Positions 1 to 7,231 of a stretch of DNA of 64,000 bases are shown here, one piece after another. The DNA comes from Polyangium fumosum (GTDB lineage: Bacteria; Myxococcota_A; Polyangia; Polyangiales; Polyangiaceae): the NCBI RefSeq assembly GCF_005144585.1, contig NZ_SSMQ01000019.1:62001-126000 (forward strand), given 5' to 3'. Within the stretch, counting starts at the first letter, position 1. Each line of letters starts with the position of its first letter. The position numbers and the translations under genes are program-made. Below the pieces are notes generated by a model. The model did no database searches. It was not told the origin of the DNA and saw only the letters and a program-made list of their open reading frames with translations.

Positions 1-216
1 GAGGTCTTTTACGAGCGCATGATGCTGCTCGAAGACCTCGAGACCTCGCTTTGGGCGCTCTACGCGGACTTCGTGCGCCTGCGCCTCGCGGACCCGTGGG
101 ACGACGAGATCGTACCGCTCATGAAGAGCTGGGCGTACGGCGAGAAGCCGGACGCGGGCGCGTACCTCGCCACGAAACGCGCGGTGCTCGGCGAGAAGCG
201 GAAACGCAAGCGGTAA
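1..216 (+). CDS. C-terminal fragment of an unknown cytoplasmic protein
   Basis: The reading frame is open from the first base and ends at TAA 214-216, so this is the last 71 residues of a gene that begins upstream of the window. The piece is mostly charged and helical, rich in Leu, Asp and Arg, and ends in a basic tail (EKRKRKR). It has no membrane segment and no motif I recognise. A TTGACA-type promoter for the next gene starts about 20 bases after its stop. Confidence 0.6.
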   Translation, partial: EVFYERMMLLEDLETSLWALYADFVRLRLADPWDDEIVPLMKSWAYGEKPDAGAYLATKRAVLGEKRKRKR

Positions 217-237
217 CCAGCCCTCGGTTCCTGCTCC

Positions 238-266
238 TTGACAGGGAATGGCATAGACCGTTAGGA
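238..266 (+). promoter_or_regulatory. Sigma70-like promoter for the SGNH lipoprotein gene
   Basis: A perfect -35 hexamer TTGACA (238-243) is followed at 17-18 bases by TTAGGAC. The -10 resembles the TAAGGG/TAGGGG type reported for major-sigma promoters of Myxococcus (vegA) more than TATAAT. The predicted start site lies about 35 bases before the ATG at 310. Confidence 0.4.
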
Positions 267-309
267 CTCAAACGAGTCGTTACGGTTCTTGCTTTTTCTG
301 GAGGAGATC

Positions 310-1542
310 ATGAATCATCGTGGATGGAGGAGCCCGTGGATTGCGCTCGTGCTGGCGGGGGTGGCTGCCGTGGTCGCGGCGTCCGGATGCTCGGATGACC
401 CGCCGTCGTCGAATACGGGTGGTGCTGGCGGCACCGGCGCGGGCGGGAATGGCGGCGCGGGCGGCGGCGGCGCGGGCGGCGGCGGGATGGGCGGCACCGG
501 CGGGATGGGCGGCGGGGGCGGGGACTTCCCGGAGCGCATGTCGGCGCGCATGTTCCTGTCCGGGCACAGCCTCACGGACAATCCATTGCCGGACCACGTC
601 CTGACCATCGCGCAGAGCCTCGGCAAGGACTTCAATTTCAACGAGCAGATCGGCATCGGCTCGCCCATCCGCGTGAGGACCAAAGGCGGGAGCTTCGACG
701 CGCCGGGCTGGCCCGGCTACAGCACGGGGAAGAACCGCGAAGGCAGCGACATGAACGTGATCGAAGAGCTCCTCTCCCCGAAGACGCTCGGGCCCGGCGA
801 GCTCTACGATACGCTCGTGATCACGGAGCGACACGACATCCTGGGCACGATCTGGTGGGAGGACACGTTCGGCTTCCTGCGCCATTTCCACGACCGATTG
901 ATCGACGGCAACCCGGCCGGGCGTACGCTGTTTTACCATAGCTGGCTCGATGTCGACAAGAATGCCCCGACGACGTGGATCAACCACGAGAAGAACGCGC
1001 TTTACGCGTGGGAATGCGTGGCGACGAAGGTGAACCTCTCGCTCGCGGGCCATGCGGGGGGGAGGGTCGAGGTGCTCCCCGCGGGCGCGGCGCTCGTTGA
1101 TCTCGTGGAGCGGAGCCTGAACGACGAAGTGCAAGGCATCACGGGCACGACGCCGCAGAAGCTCGACAGGATCTTCAGCGACAACGTGCACATGACGCCG
1201 CTCGGCGCTTATTACCTGGCGCTCGTCACGTACGCGTCGATCTTCCGCGCCTCGCCGGTCGGCGCGGCCGTCCCCGCGGGCATCGACGCCGCGCCTGTGG
1301 CCGACATGCAGAGGATCGCCTGGGACTTCGTGCGCAACTATTACAGCCAGCCGACGCCGGGCGAGCACACGATGGAGGAATGCCGGACGCATATCTCGCA
1401 GAACGTCTGCGCCTCGTTCTGGACCTTGACGAACCAGCCCAACAACATCGCCTCCTGCCAGTCCGATTTCGCGAACGCGAACGCGGCGCAGAACCCCTTC
1501 CGCTGGCCGGATCCGCAGATGAAGTTGTGGCCGGATCCGTAG
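310..1542 (+). CDS. SGNH/GDSL-hydrolase-like lipoprotein
   Basis: 410 residues. The N-terminus is a lipoprotein signal with lipobox ASGC (Cys27), followed to about residue 75 by a Gly-rich GGxGG linker typical of myxobacterial surface lipoproteins. The mature part has a possible SGNH block I (SGHS, residues 84-87) and a D-x-x-H block V (DNVH, 291-294), the Asp-His pair of this esterase fold. The nucleophile block is GHS rather than GDS, so catalytic activity is uncertain. The ATG at 310 is chosen because GGAGGAG sits 5 bases upstream; a TTG 21 bases earlier is in frame but has no such site. Substrate unknown; it would act at the cell surface or in the periplasm. Confidence 0.7.
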   Translation: MNHRGWRSPWIALVLAGVAAVVAASGCSDDPPSSNTGGAGGTGAGGNGGAGGGGAGGGGMGGTGGMGGGGGDFPERMSARMFLSGHSLTDNPLPDHVLTIAQSLGKDFNFNEQIGIGSPIRVRTKGGSFDAPGWPGYSTGKNREGSDMNVIEELLSPKTLGPGELYDTLVITERHDILGTIWWEDTFGFLRHFHDRLIDGNPAGRTLFYHSWLDVDKNAPTTWINHEKNALYAWECVATKVNLSLAGHAGGRVEVLPAGAALVDLVERSLNDEVQGITGTTPQKLDRIFSDNVHMTPLGAYYLALVTYASIFRASPVGAAVPAGIDAAPVADMQRIAWDFVRNYYSQPTPGEHTMEECRTHISQNVCASFWTLTNQPNNIASCQSDFANANAAQNPFRWPDPQMKLWPDP

Positions 1543-1592
1543 TCGTCCCGGGGATGCTGTCCCCCACCGCGCGTTTTTCACGCAGGCCCATC

Positions 1593-1621
1593 TTGACATC
1601 GGGACGATATCCCTGGTAGGG
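1593..1621 (+). promoter_or_regulatory. Sigma70-like promoter for the lipoprotein gene at 1673
   Basis: TTGACA (1593-1598) is followed after 17-18 bases by GTAGGGG, the same -35/-10 style as the promoter at 238-266. It lies about 50 bases before the ATG. A short GGGGA/TCCCC hairpin (about 1548-1562) just upstream could terminate the preceding gene. Confidence 0.4.
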
Positions 1622-1672
1622 GGCGCCACCCTCGGTTCCACCGGGTCTGATCATTCCCCTTCGAGAGGATTC

Positions 1673-2386
1673 ATGCGCCTGCGAAACTCCCTGGTTCTCG
1701 TGCTCGCTCTCACCACGGCCGGCTACGGATGCAGCAAGTCCGATGGGGCTGCCGATTCGACGAAATCGGGAGGCGACTCCGCGAAGGGGGCGCTCTCGTC
1801 GAAGGGCGCGGAGGAGCGCCTGAAGAAGGCTGGCTGGACGATTGAATCGAGTGAAGACCAGCACGAGAACTGGTCCTCGCTTTACATCGACGTCAAGAAG
1901 GGCAAGGACGACGACCAGCGTTCGGCCACCATCTGGATCGACGCATTCGCGGAGACGGTCGAAGGCGCGCCGAAGCCCGAGCTCACGATGGGCAAGGGCG
2001 CGCTGATCCGGTTCGGCTGGGAGCCCACCCTGGACAAGAAGCCCGCGCCGGCGCTCGCGCCCTTCGTGAAGGACGTCGCGGCGATCTCCACCCCGGAAAA
2101 GGCCACGGACAACCTGTTCTCCGATACCAAGTTCGGTGATGCCGTGAAGAAATGGGACCTCGCCGAGATGGGCGACCGCTCCGGTGGCAGGCTCTCGCCG
2201 AGCGGCGTCGTGTACAACCACCGTTTTCTCGCGGGGGACGCCGGCGTGCTCGCGATCGAGACCGTCTACTACGAGAAGGCGATCGCGGAGGGGACTGCGC
2301 GGCTCGTGGGGACGACGCTCGTCGCCGTGAAGGCGGACGACGATGCCACGAAGAAGGAGCTGTACGACATCCTCGGCGGGAGCTGA
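1673..2386 (+). CDS. Lipoprotein of unknown function
   Basis: 237 residues. It starts with a classic lipoprotein signal (basic n-region MRLRN, hydrophobic core, Cys20 after AGYG) and a Ser/Gly/Lys-rich linker. The mature domain, from about residue 45, is a mixed alpha/beta fold with an amphipathic N-terminal helix (EERLKKAGW) and later strands. I recognise no catalytic motif. The gene stands alone with its own promoter and is followed by a gene on the opposite strand 15 bases past its stop. A periplasmic or surface role is inferred from the signal only. Confidence 0.75.
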   Translation: MRLRNSLVLVLALTTAGYGCSKSDGAADSTKSGGDSAKGALSSKGAEERLKKAGWTIESSEDQHENWSSLYIDVKKGKDDDQRSATIWIDAFAETVEGAPKPELTMGKGALIRFGWEPTLDKKPAPALAPFVKDVAAISTPEKATDNLFSDTKFGDAVKKWDLAEMGDRSGGRLSPSGVVYNHRFLAGDAGVLAIETVYYEKAIAEGTARLVGTTLVAVKADDDATKKELYDILGGS

Positions 2387-2401
2387 GGGCGCCCGCTCCG
2401 T

Positions 2402-3250
2402 TCAGGAAAACCCACGCAAAGGCAGGTCCGGCCGCTGGAGCCAGTTGTCCGCGGCGTACTTCGCGCCCGCCTCGACGACGTGCACCGTATACGCGTGCCG
2501 TGACCGCGCCGAGCGGTTCTCCTCGCTTCGATGGGGCAAGAGCCCGTGCAGCACGACCAGCGTGCCTGCCGGGACTTCGAGGGGGAAGGCGCCGTCCTCG
2601 ACGAGGGGGACCGGATCCAGCACCTCGAATCGCGTGTTCCCACGCGCATCCCGCAAAAAACGTTTCTTGAGCCCCTGCCGGTGCCCGCCGGGCACCACCC
2701 ACAAGCAGCCATTCTCGATCGTCGCGTCCTCCAGCGCGAACCACAGGCCCGTGACGGTCATGGGCTCGGTATAGAGGAACGTCGCGTCCTGGTGGCAAAC
2801 CACCTCGCCGCCGATGTGCGGCTGCTTGAAGATGTACATCGATTGCATGAGGACCGGGCGGGCGAGCCCGAGCTCGGCCGTCAGCGCCGCGAGGGCAGGC
2901 GTGCGCGAGAATCGATCGAAGACCGGATCGAGATCGTGCATCGCGTGGGCGATCTTGTTGAGCGCGCGCTCCTTGGGCACGCGCAGGCGCCCGTCCGGGC
3001 CGAGCGCGCCCTCCTCGTAGAAAAATCGGACCTTGTCGCCCGATGCGAGGAAATAGTCGTCGGAGGTGCGCGTCTGCTCGTGGGTGCTGAAGATCGAGCG
3101 GTGCGCCTCCGGGTCGAAGGCGTCGACGAGCTCCTCGGCGCGGCGCTTCAGCGCGAGGCACGACGCGGCCGAGACGAATCCGGGCAAGACGAGGAAACCG
3201 TCGCGCTCGAAGGCGTCGCGACGCTCGGACGGGGCGATGGGCCGGGGCAT
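2402..3250 (-). CDS. Phytanoyl-CoA dioxygenase (PhyH) family Fe(II)/2-oxoglutarate oxygenase
   Basis: 282 residues, normal for the family. The facial triad is visible: HQD (His153, Asp155) and the distal His240 in GLLPHRS, followed within ten residues by Arg for the 2-oxoglutarate carboxylate. Members hydroxylate aliphatic carbons of lipids or secondary metabolites using O2 and 2-oxoglutarate. The start MPRPIAPSE is preferred because the 45 extra in-frame residues upstream are Arg-rich and unlike the family; the domain begins about 12 residues later (FERDGFLVLPGF). It is cytoplasmic with no signal. Neighbours do not form a pathway with it, so the substrate is unknown. Confidence 0.85.
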   Translation of the reverse strand: MPRPIAPSERRDAFERDGFLVLPGFVSAASCLALKRRAEELVDAFDPEAHRSIFSTHEQTRTSDDYFLASGDKVRFFYEEGALGPDGRLRVPKERALNKIAHAMHDLDPVFDRFSRTPALAALTAELGLARPVLMQSMYIFKQPHIGGEVVCHQDATFLYTEPMTVTGLWFALEDATIENGCLWVVPGGHRQGLKKRFLRDARGNTRFEVLDPVPLVEDGAFPLEVPAGTLVVLHGLLPHRSEENRSARSRHAYTVHVVEAGAKYAADNWLQRPDLPLRGFS

Positions 3251-3338
3251 GGCTCGATTCTCGTAGCCCTCCCGGACCCGGCTGTCCACGGCTCCGCGGG
3301 GAAGCCCGCGCAGGCCGAGCCGTCGCGCGCGGCGGGTG

Positions 3339-3367
3339 TTGCGCCGGGGGGACGCTCGCCTTACGCT
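3339..3367 (+). promoter_or_regulatory. Promoter abutting the start codon of the gene at 3374
   Basis: TTGCGC (3339-3344), 17 bases, then TACGCT (3362-3367). Only six bases separate the -10 hexamer from ATG 3374, so transcription would begin at or next to the start codon and the mRNA would be leaderless. No Shine-Dalgarno sequence is visible. Confidence 0.4.
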
Positions 3368-3373
3368 CCGCCC

Positions 3374-3703
3374 ATGCATCCGCACCCCTGGCGAATCGTG
3401 CGCGCGCTCCGCGTGCTCCTCGCCTGCCTCATGCTGATGCTACCGGCGGCGCCGGCGCGCTCCGCGCAGGTCGTTCCGGACACGGTGGTGCTCATCGCGT
3501 ACGCGGGGGCGGCGGCACAATACGCCGCGGCGGCGCGCGAGGTCGCGCAAAACGCCGAGGCGCCAGAGGTCGAGGTCGAGGTCGAGGCCCGGCCCGCGCA
3601 GGCAGCCCCGTTCGTCCGGGCGACGACTGCGCGCCCGGCGGATTCGAGCGCCTCGTTCGTCCCCGCGGATCGCTGGCTCCTCCATTGCGCGCTCCTTTGC
3701 TGA
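3374..3703 (+). CDS. Small exported protein of unknown function
   Basis: 109 residues. Residues 1-32 look like a Sec signal peptide (basic start, Leu/Met-rich core, cleavage near ARSA). The rest is Ala-rich with a Val-Glu repeat (EVEVEVE, about residues 70-76) and ends in WLLHCALLC with two Cys. I recognise no family. It sits 49 bases before another tiny gene on the same strand, and the pair may be co-transcribed. Coding is supported by the signal peptide, the promoter placement and G/C-biased third positions; the short length keeps confidence moderate. Confidence 0.5.
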   Translation: MHPHPWRIVRALRVLLACLMLMLPAAPARSAQVVPDTVVLIAYAGAAAQYAAAAREVAQNAEAPEVEVEVEARPAQAAPFVRATTARPADSSASFVPADRWLLHCALLC

Positions 3704-3752
3704 ATTCGACGGCCATTCCCGCGGCCTTCGATTCCACAGCAAGGAGAAAGCG

Positions 3753-3953
3753 ATGTCGCCTTTGGTGCAAAGCCCTCGGAGAAGGGCCTGGCGGCGCTTC
3801 GTCCGTCGCCTGCTTCATTCGTTTCGCTCGATGGGCCGGATTGCCCTCGTGCTCGGCTCGGCCATGTTCCCCGGGATGCCGCCCCCGCCTCCGCCGCCAC
3901 CTCCGCCGATCGAGGAGCAGGCGTCCGGCGGGAAAAAACTGTCCGAGCTTTAG
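3753..3953 (+). CDS. Small basic protein with a polyproline tract
   Basis: 66 residues. AGGAG lies at ideal distance before ATG 3753. The first 30 residues are strongly basic (PRRRAWRRFVRRLL), then a hydrophobic stretch (GRIALVLGSAMFPG) that could be one membrane segment, ten consecutive prolines and an acidic/Lys tail. It could be a membrane-anchored small protein with a periplasmic polyproline stalk, or a membrane-active peptide. It follows the small exported protein by 49 bases. No family is recognised. Confidence 0.5.
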   Translation: MSPLVQSPRRRAWRRFVRRLLHSFRSMGRIALVLGSAMFPGMPPPPPPPPPPIEEQASGGKKLSEL

Positions 3954-4017
3954 ATCGCGCGGCGGCATAACGAGGGGCCCGTCCACGCGGCCGTCGTTCT
4001 GTGCTACTTCACGCCGC

Positions 4018-5517
4018 ATGCTGCTCACCCGCGCCGAGTCCACCTCCTTCCGCGAGACCTCCCTCCACGCCGACGTGATGCGTTTCGTGCGCGCGCTCGA
4101 AGCACGGAACGACCCGCGCCTGCACGTCACGACCTTTGGCACCTCGCCCGGCGGGCGCGATTTGCCGCTCCTGATCCTCTCGAAGGACCACGTGCGCACC
4201 CCCGAGGAGGCCCGGCGCAAAGAGCGCCCCGTCGTGCTCATGCTCGACGGCATTCACCCCGGCGAGGTCGAGGGCAAGGAGGCGAGCCTCGCGCTCGTCC
4301 GCGACCTGCTCGACGGCCGCCATCCCGATTGGCTCGACACGATCACGCTGCTCGTCGCCCCGCTCTTCAATCCGGACGGCAACGACGCGCTCGACCCCGT
4401 CAATCGACGGCTCGATTTGAAGAAGCTCAGCGGCCAGGTCGGCCCCGTGGTCGGGACGCGCACGCAGAGCCAGGGCATCAACCTGAACCGCGATTACATG
4501 CGCCAGGCCGCGCCCGAGATGCGGGCCTTGCAGGACAACGTCTGCCTTCCGTGGGCGCCCGACCTCACGATCGACAACCACGCGACGAACGGCTCGGTGC
4601 ATCGCTTCCACATGACCGTCGACGTGCCGCACACCGTCGCGTCCGGGCGGCGCGAGCCGATCGATTTCATGCGCGAGCGCCTCGTACCGGAGGTCATCGC
4701 CGCCGTGCGCGCCCGCGGGTTCGAGAGCGGATGGTATGGCAATTTCGTCGAGGACGAGCGCGTGCTCGACGCGGGCGGTGAGGTCGACGCGGGGACGGAC
4801 GTGGGCCTCGGTTGGATGACGTATCCGCACCATCCGCGCTTCGGCTCGAATTACCGCGGCCTCACGAACCGGCTCGATTTGCTCCTCGAATGTTATAGCT
4901 ACCTGCCGTTCGAGGAGCGCGTCCGCACCGCGACCGCGTGGCAGATCGAGACGCTCTCCTGGGCCGCGAAGCACGCGGACGACATTCGCCAGGTCGTCGC
5001 GTCGAGCGCCGCGCCGCCGGATCGGGTCGCCGTGCGTTATCGCCTCGATCGCATGGAGGCGCCCGTGGAGGTCCTCACGCGCTCGCCCCGCACCTTGGAA
5101 GGCGCGCCCGTCGCGGTGCAGATCCCTTATTTGGGGCGTTTCGAGGGCACCGTCGTCGTCGATCGGCCCCGCGCCTACCTCGTCCCGCCCGCCGTGGCCG
5201 AGCACCTGCGCCGCCACGGATTGCGCGTCGGGGCGGCCGAGGGCGCGTACGATGTCGAGGTCGCGCGCGTGACGTCGCTCGGGACGGAGGGAGGGCGCGG
5301 GATCCTGGAAGCGGCGGCCGTCGGCGAGGTGGCCGTGGAATGGCGGAAGGACCGCCGGACCGCGCCCGCGGGATGGTCACGCGTCGATACGGACCAGCCG
5401 CTCGGCGCGATCGCGGTGTACCTCTGCGAGCCGGAGAGCGACGACGGCGCCGTCGAAAACGGGCTCTTGCCGGTGCCCGCCGTCGGCGACGAGCACCCGG
5501 TGCTGCGCGTCCGCTAA
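4018..5517 (+). CDS. M14-family zinc carboxypeptidase
   Basis: 499 residues. Zinc-ligand pattern of the M14 family: H-x-x-E in IHPGEVEG (His80, Glu83) and His188 in DNHATN, with the substrate motifs FNPDGND and GINLNRDY between, and a candidate catalytic Glu291 in LLECYSYL. The catalytic domain spans about residues 10-310. The remaining roughly 190 residues look like one or two beta-rich domains. No signal peptide is seen, so it is probably cytoplasmic. The start is the ATG seven bases after TACTTC, a possible leaderless arrangement. The stop overlaps by four bases the stop of the convergent TPR gene. Such enzymes trim C-terminal residues or peptidoglycan-type peptides; the substrate is not predictable here. 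Confidence 0.85.
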   Translation: MLLTRAESTSFRETSLHADVMRFVRALEARNDPRLHVTTFGTSPGGRDLPLLILSKDHVRTPEEARRKERPVVLMLDGIHPGEVEGKEASLALVRDLLDGRHPDWLDTITLLVAPLFNPDGNDALDPVNRRLDLKKLSGQVGPVVGTRTQSQGINLNRDYMRQAAPEMRALQDNVCLPWAPDLTIDNHATNGSVHRFHMTVDVPHTVASGRREPIDFMRERLVPEVIAAVRARGFESGWYGNFVEDERVLDAGGEVDAGTDVGLGWMTYPHHPRFGSNYRGLTNRLDLLLECYSYLPFEERVRTATAWQIETLSWAAKHADDIRQVVASSAAPPDRVAVRYRLDRMEAPVEVLTRSPRTLEGAPVAVQIPYLGRFEGTVVVDRPRAYLVPPAVAEHLRRHGLRVGAAEGAYDVEVARVTSLGTEGGRGILEAAAVGEVAVEWRKDRRTAPAGWSRVDTDQPLGAIAVYLCEPESDDGAVENGLLPVPAVGDEHPVLRVR

Positions 5518-6701
5518 AACGGATTCTGCTGCGGTTCGTTCCGACGGCGCGGCGCCGCCGGGCCCGCCGAGGCCGAGGCGGAGGCGGGCGGCGGCGCCGC
5601 CGCGAGCGCCGTGATCCGGCTCTGCGCCTGCCGCTGCAGGTCCGCGACCATACCGCCGGGGCCGCTCGCCGGGAGCCCGAGGAGCTTTTGATAAAAGGCG
5701 AGGGCCTGCTCCTTTTGCCCGAGGTCCTCGCTTGCGACGCCGGCCCCGAGGAGCGCGGGCGCCGAGGCCACGTCGTCCGCGAGCACGCCGCGAAAGACGT
5801 CGAGCGCGGCCGCCGCCTTCTTCTGCCGCACGAGCGCGAAGCCGAGCGCATTTCGTGTCTCCGGATCCGGGCGTTTCAACGCCGCGGCCCGGAGCGCGCG
5901 CTCCGCTTCTTCGAGCCTGCCCGCGCCGAGCAAGGCCTGGCCGAGCGAAGCCACGGCCTCGGCGCTCTTCGGGTCGAGCTCCGCCGCGCGCTGAAAATGC
6001 GGGATCGCCTCGCCGCTCTTCTGCTGCGTGGCCCGCGCGCGCCCGAGGGCCAAGCGCGCGTCGAAGCTGTCCGTGATCCGGAGCGCCGCTTCCAGGTGCT
6101 CGGCCGCGCCCGCGATGTTGCCCTCGGCGAGCTCGATCTGGCCGAGCCCCACGAGCGCCCCGGCGTTTTCCGGCTTCACTTTCAGCGCGAGCTGGAATTC
6201 GGACTTTGCGCGCGCCGCGTCCTCCTTGCGGCTCATGAACACGAGCCCGAGCGCGGTATGCGCGAGCGTCGAGCTCGGGTCGATCGCGAGGGCCTCGGCG
6301 AACTTCATTTTCGCCCCCTCGGCGTCGCCCTGCCGGGAAAGGATGTTGCCGAGCGCGGTCAGATACACGGGCGCGCGTGGTTTGTCGGTCTCGAGGAGCA
6401 GCTCGGCCTCGTACCGAGCGTCGTCGATGGCCTCGGGCGCGATGCGCGCGGCGCTCTCCGCGATGAGGTGGACCCGCGCGCGCATGAGGGCGCGTTGCAC
6501 GTCCGGGTCCGTGGGCGCGAGCTCGCGGGCGTGGCCGTACGCCGCGAGCGCCTGCGGGTAACGGCCCGCTGCGAGGGCGACGTCGCCCTGCGCGAGGTGC
6601 TCCCGCGCGAGCTCGGGGGTGCGCTTGCAGGCCCAGAACATCGCGACGCAGAGGAGGAGCGAAGGCAGCCGCAGGGCGCGGGCGAGGGGCCTCGGGATCA
6701 T
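5514..6701 (-). CDS. TPR-repeat protein, membrane-anchored or lipoprotein
   Basis: 395 residues. The N-terminus has a signal-like hydrophobic segment ending in FWAC (Cys25), an imperfect lipobox, so it may be a lipoprotein or a signal-anchored protein. From about residue 35 to 375 the sequence is a continuous array of tetratricopeptide repeats (roughly nine to ten units, e.g. GDVALAAGRYPQALAAYGHA and later LGLVFMSRKEDAARA). It ends in an Ala/Ser/Pro-rich tail. TPR arrays of this kind are scaffolds for envelope assemblies. TAGAAC lies seven bases before the ATG, a possible leaderless promoter. Convergent with the M14 peptidase, stops overlapping. Confidence 0.85.
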   Translation of the reverse strand: MIPRPLARALRLPSLLLCVAMFWACKRTPELAREHLAQGDVALAAGRYPQALAAYGHARELAPTDPDVQRALMRARVHLIAESAARIAPEAIDDARYEAELLLETDKPRAPVYLTALGNILSRQGDAEGAKMKFAEALAIDPSSTLAHTALGLVFMSRKEDAARAKSEFQLALKVKPENAGALVGLGQIELAEGNIAGAAEHLEAALRITDSFDARLALGRARATQQKSGEAIPHFQRAAELDPKSAEAVASLGQALLGAGRLEEAERALRAAALKRPDPETRNALGFALVRQKKAAAALDVFRGVLADDVASAPALLGAGVASEDLGQKEQALAFYQKLLGLPASGPGGMVADLQRQAQSRITALAAAPPPASASASAGPAAPRRRNEPQQNPF

Positions 6702-6757
6702 CGGGGCCGTTCTACGCCCGAGGCGGCCGGGAGAAAAGGCCGCTCGGCGCCTTCGTT

Positions 6758-7231
6758 TCAGGGGTCCTGGGTCCCAGGCGGGAGTTCGAGGACCCGAGGT
6801 GGGAGCGGCTCCGTCGTCACGGCGTCGCGGGCGCCGACCTCGGCGTTCACCTCGAGGACACGTGGGACGAGCGGCTCGGCCGTCAGCACGCCGCGGGTGG
6901 AGACCTCGACGTCGACATGGAGCTCGCGCGGCACGAGGGGCTCCTTGGAGCCATTGCGCACGTAGTCGCTCGGATCGAGCGGCTTCCGTGGTTCCTCGGG
7001 TGCGGCGATTGCCGGCTCCGGGGTCGCCACGTTCGTCGCTGTCCTCGTCGTGGGCCTGGTCGTCACCGGGGACGCGACAGGCGCGTGCTCGACGCCCACG
7101 GGGCTCGCCGCCGGACCTCGCGCCTCCGGCGCCTCGGCGAGGCGCGCGTGGAGGAACAGGGCCGACCCGACGACAAGGCCTGCGAGCGCGACGATCGTCA
7201 TGACGCGCGCACGCCAGGCACGTTCATTCAT
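6758..7231 (-). CDS. Small membrane-anchored protein with internal repeats, coupled to the collagen-like gene
   Basis: 157 residues. Start ATG 7231 overlaps the stop of the upstream collagen-like gene in an ATGAATGA arrangement (8 bases), which implies translational coupling. Residues 9-28 form one hydrophobic segment ([20 protein letters not shown]), so the protein is type II anchored with most of it outside. An Ala/Thr/Pro-rich stalk follows. The last 60 residues carry three copies of a repeat with core EPLxPRxLxVxxEV, each about 22-24 residues long. No family is recognised. The coupling suggests it binds, anchors or processes the collagen-like protein. Confidence 0.7.
   Translation of the reverse strand: MNERAWRARVMTIVALAGLVVGSALFLHARLAEAPEARGPAASPVGVEHAPVASPVTTRPTTRTATNVATPEPAIAAPEEPRKPLDPSDYVRNGSKEPLVPRELHVDVEVSTRGVLTAEPLVPRVLEVNAEVGARDAVTTEPLPPRVLELPPGTQDP

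Noticed and set aside
280-1641. Long open frame on the minus strand opposite the SGNH lipoprotein (453 residues)
   Set aside because: It is Arg/His/Val-rich with no domain, and is an antisense shadow of a gene with signal peptide, ribosome site and promoter on the plus strand.
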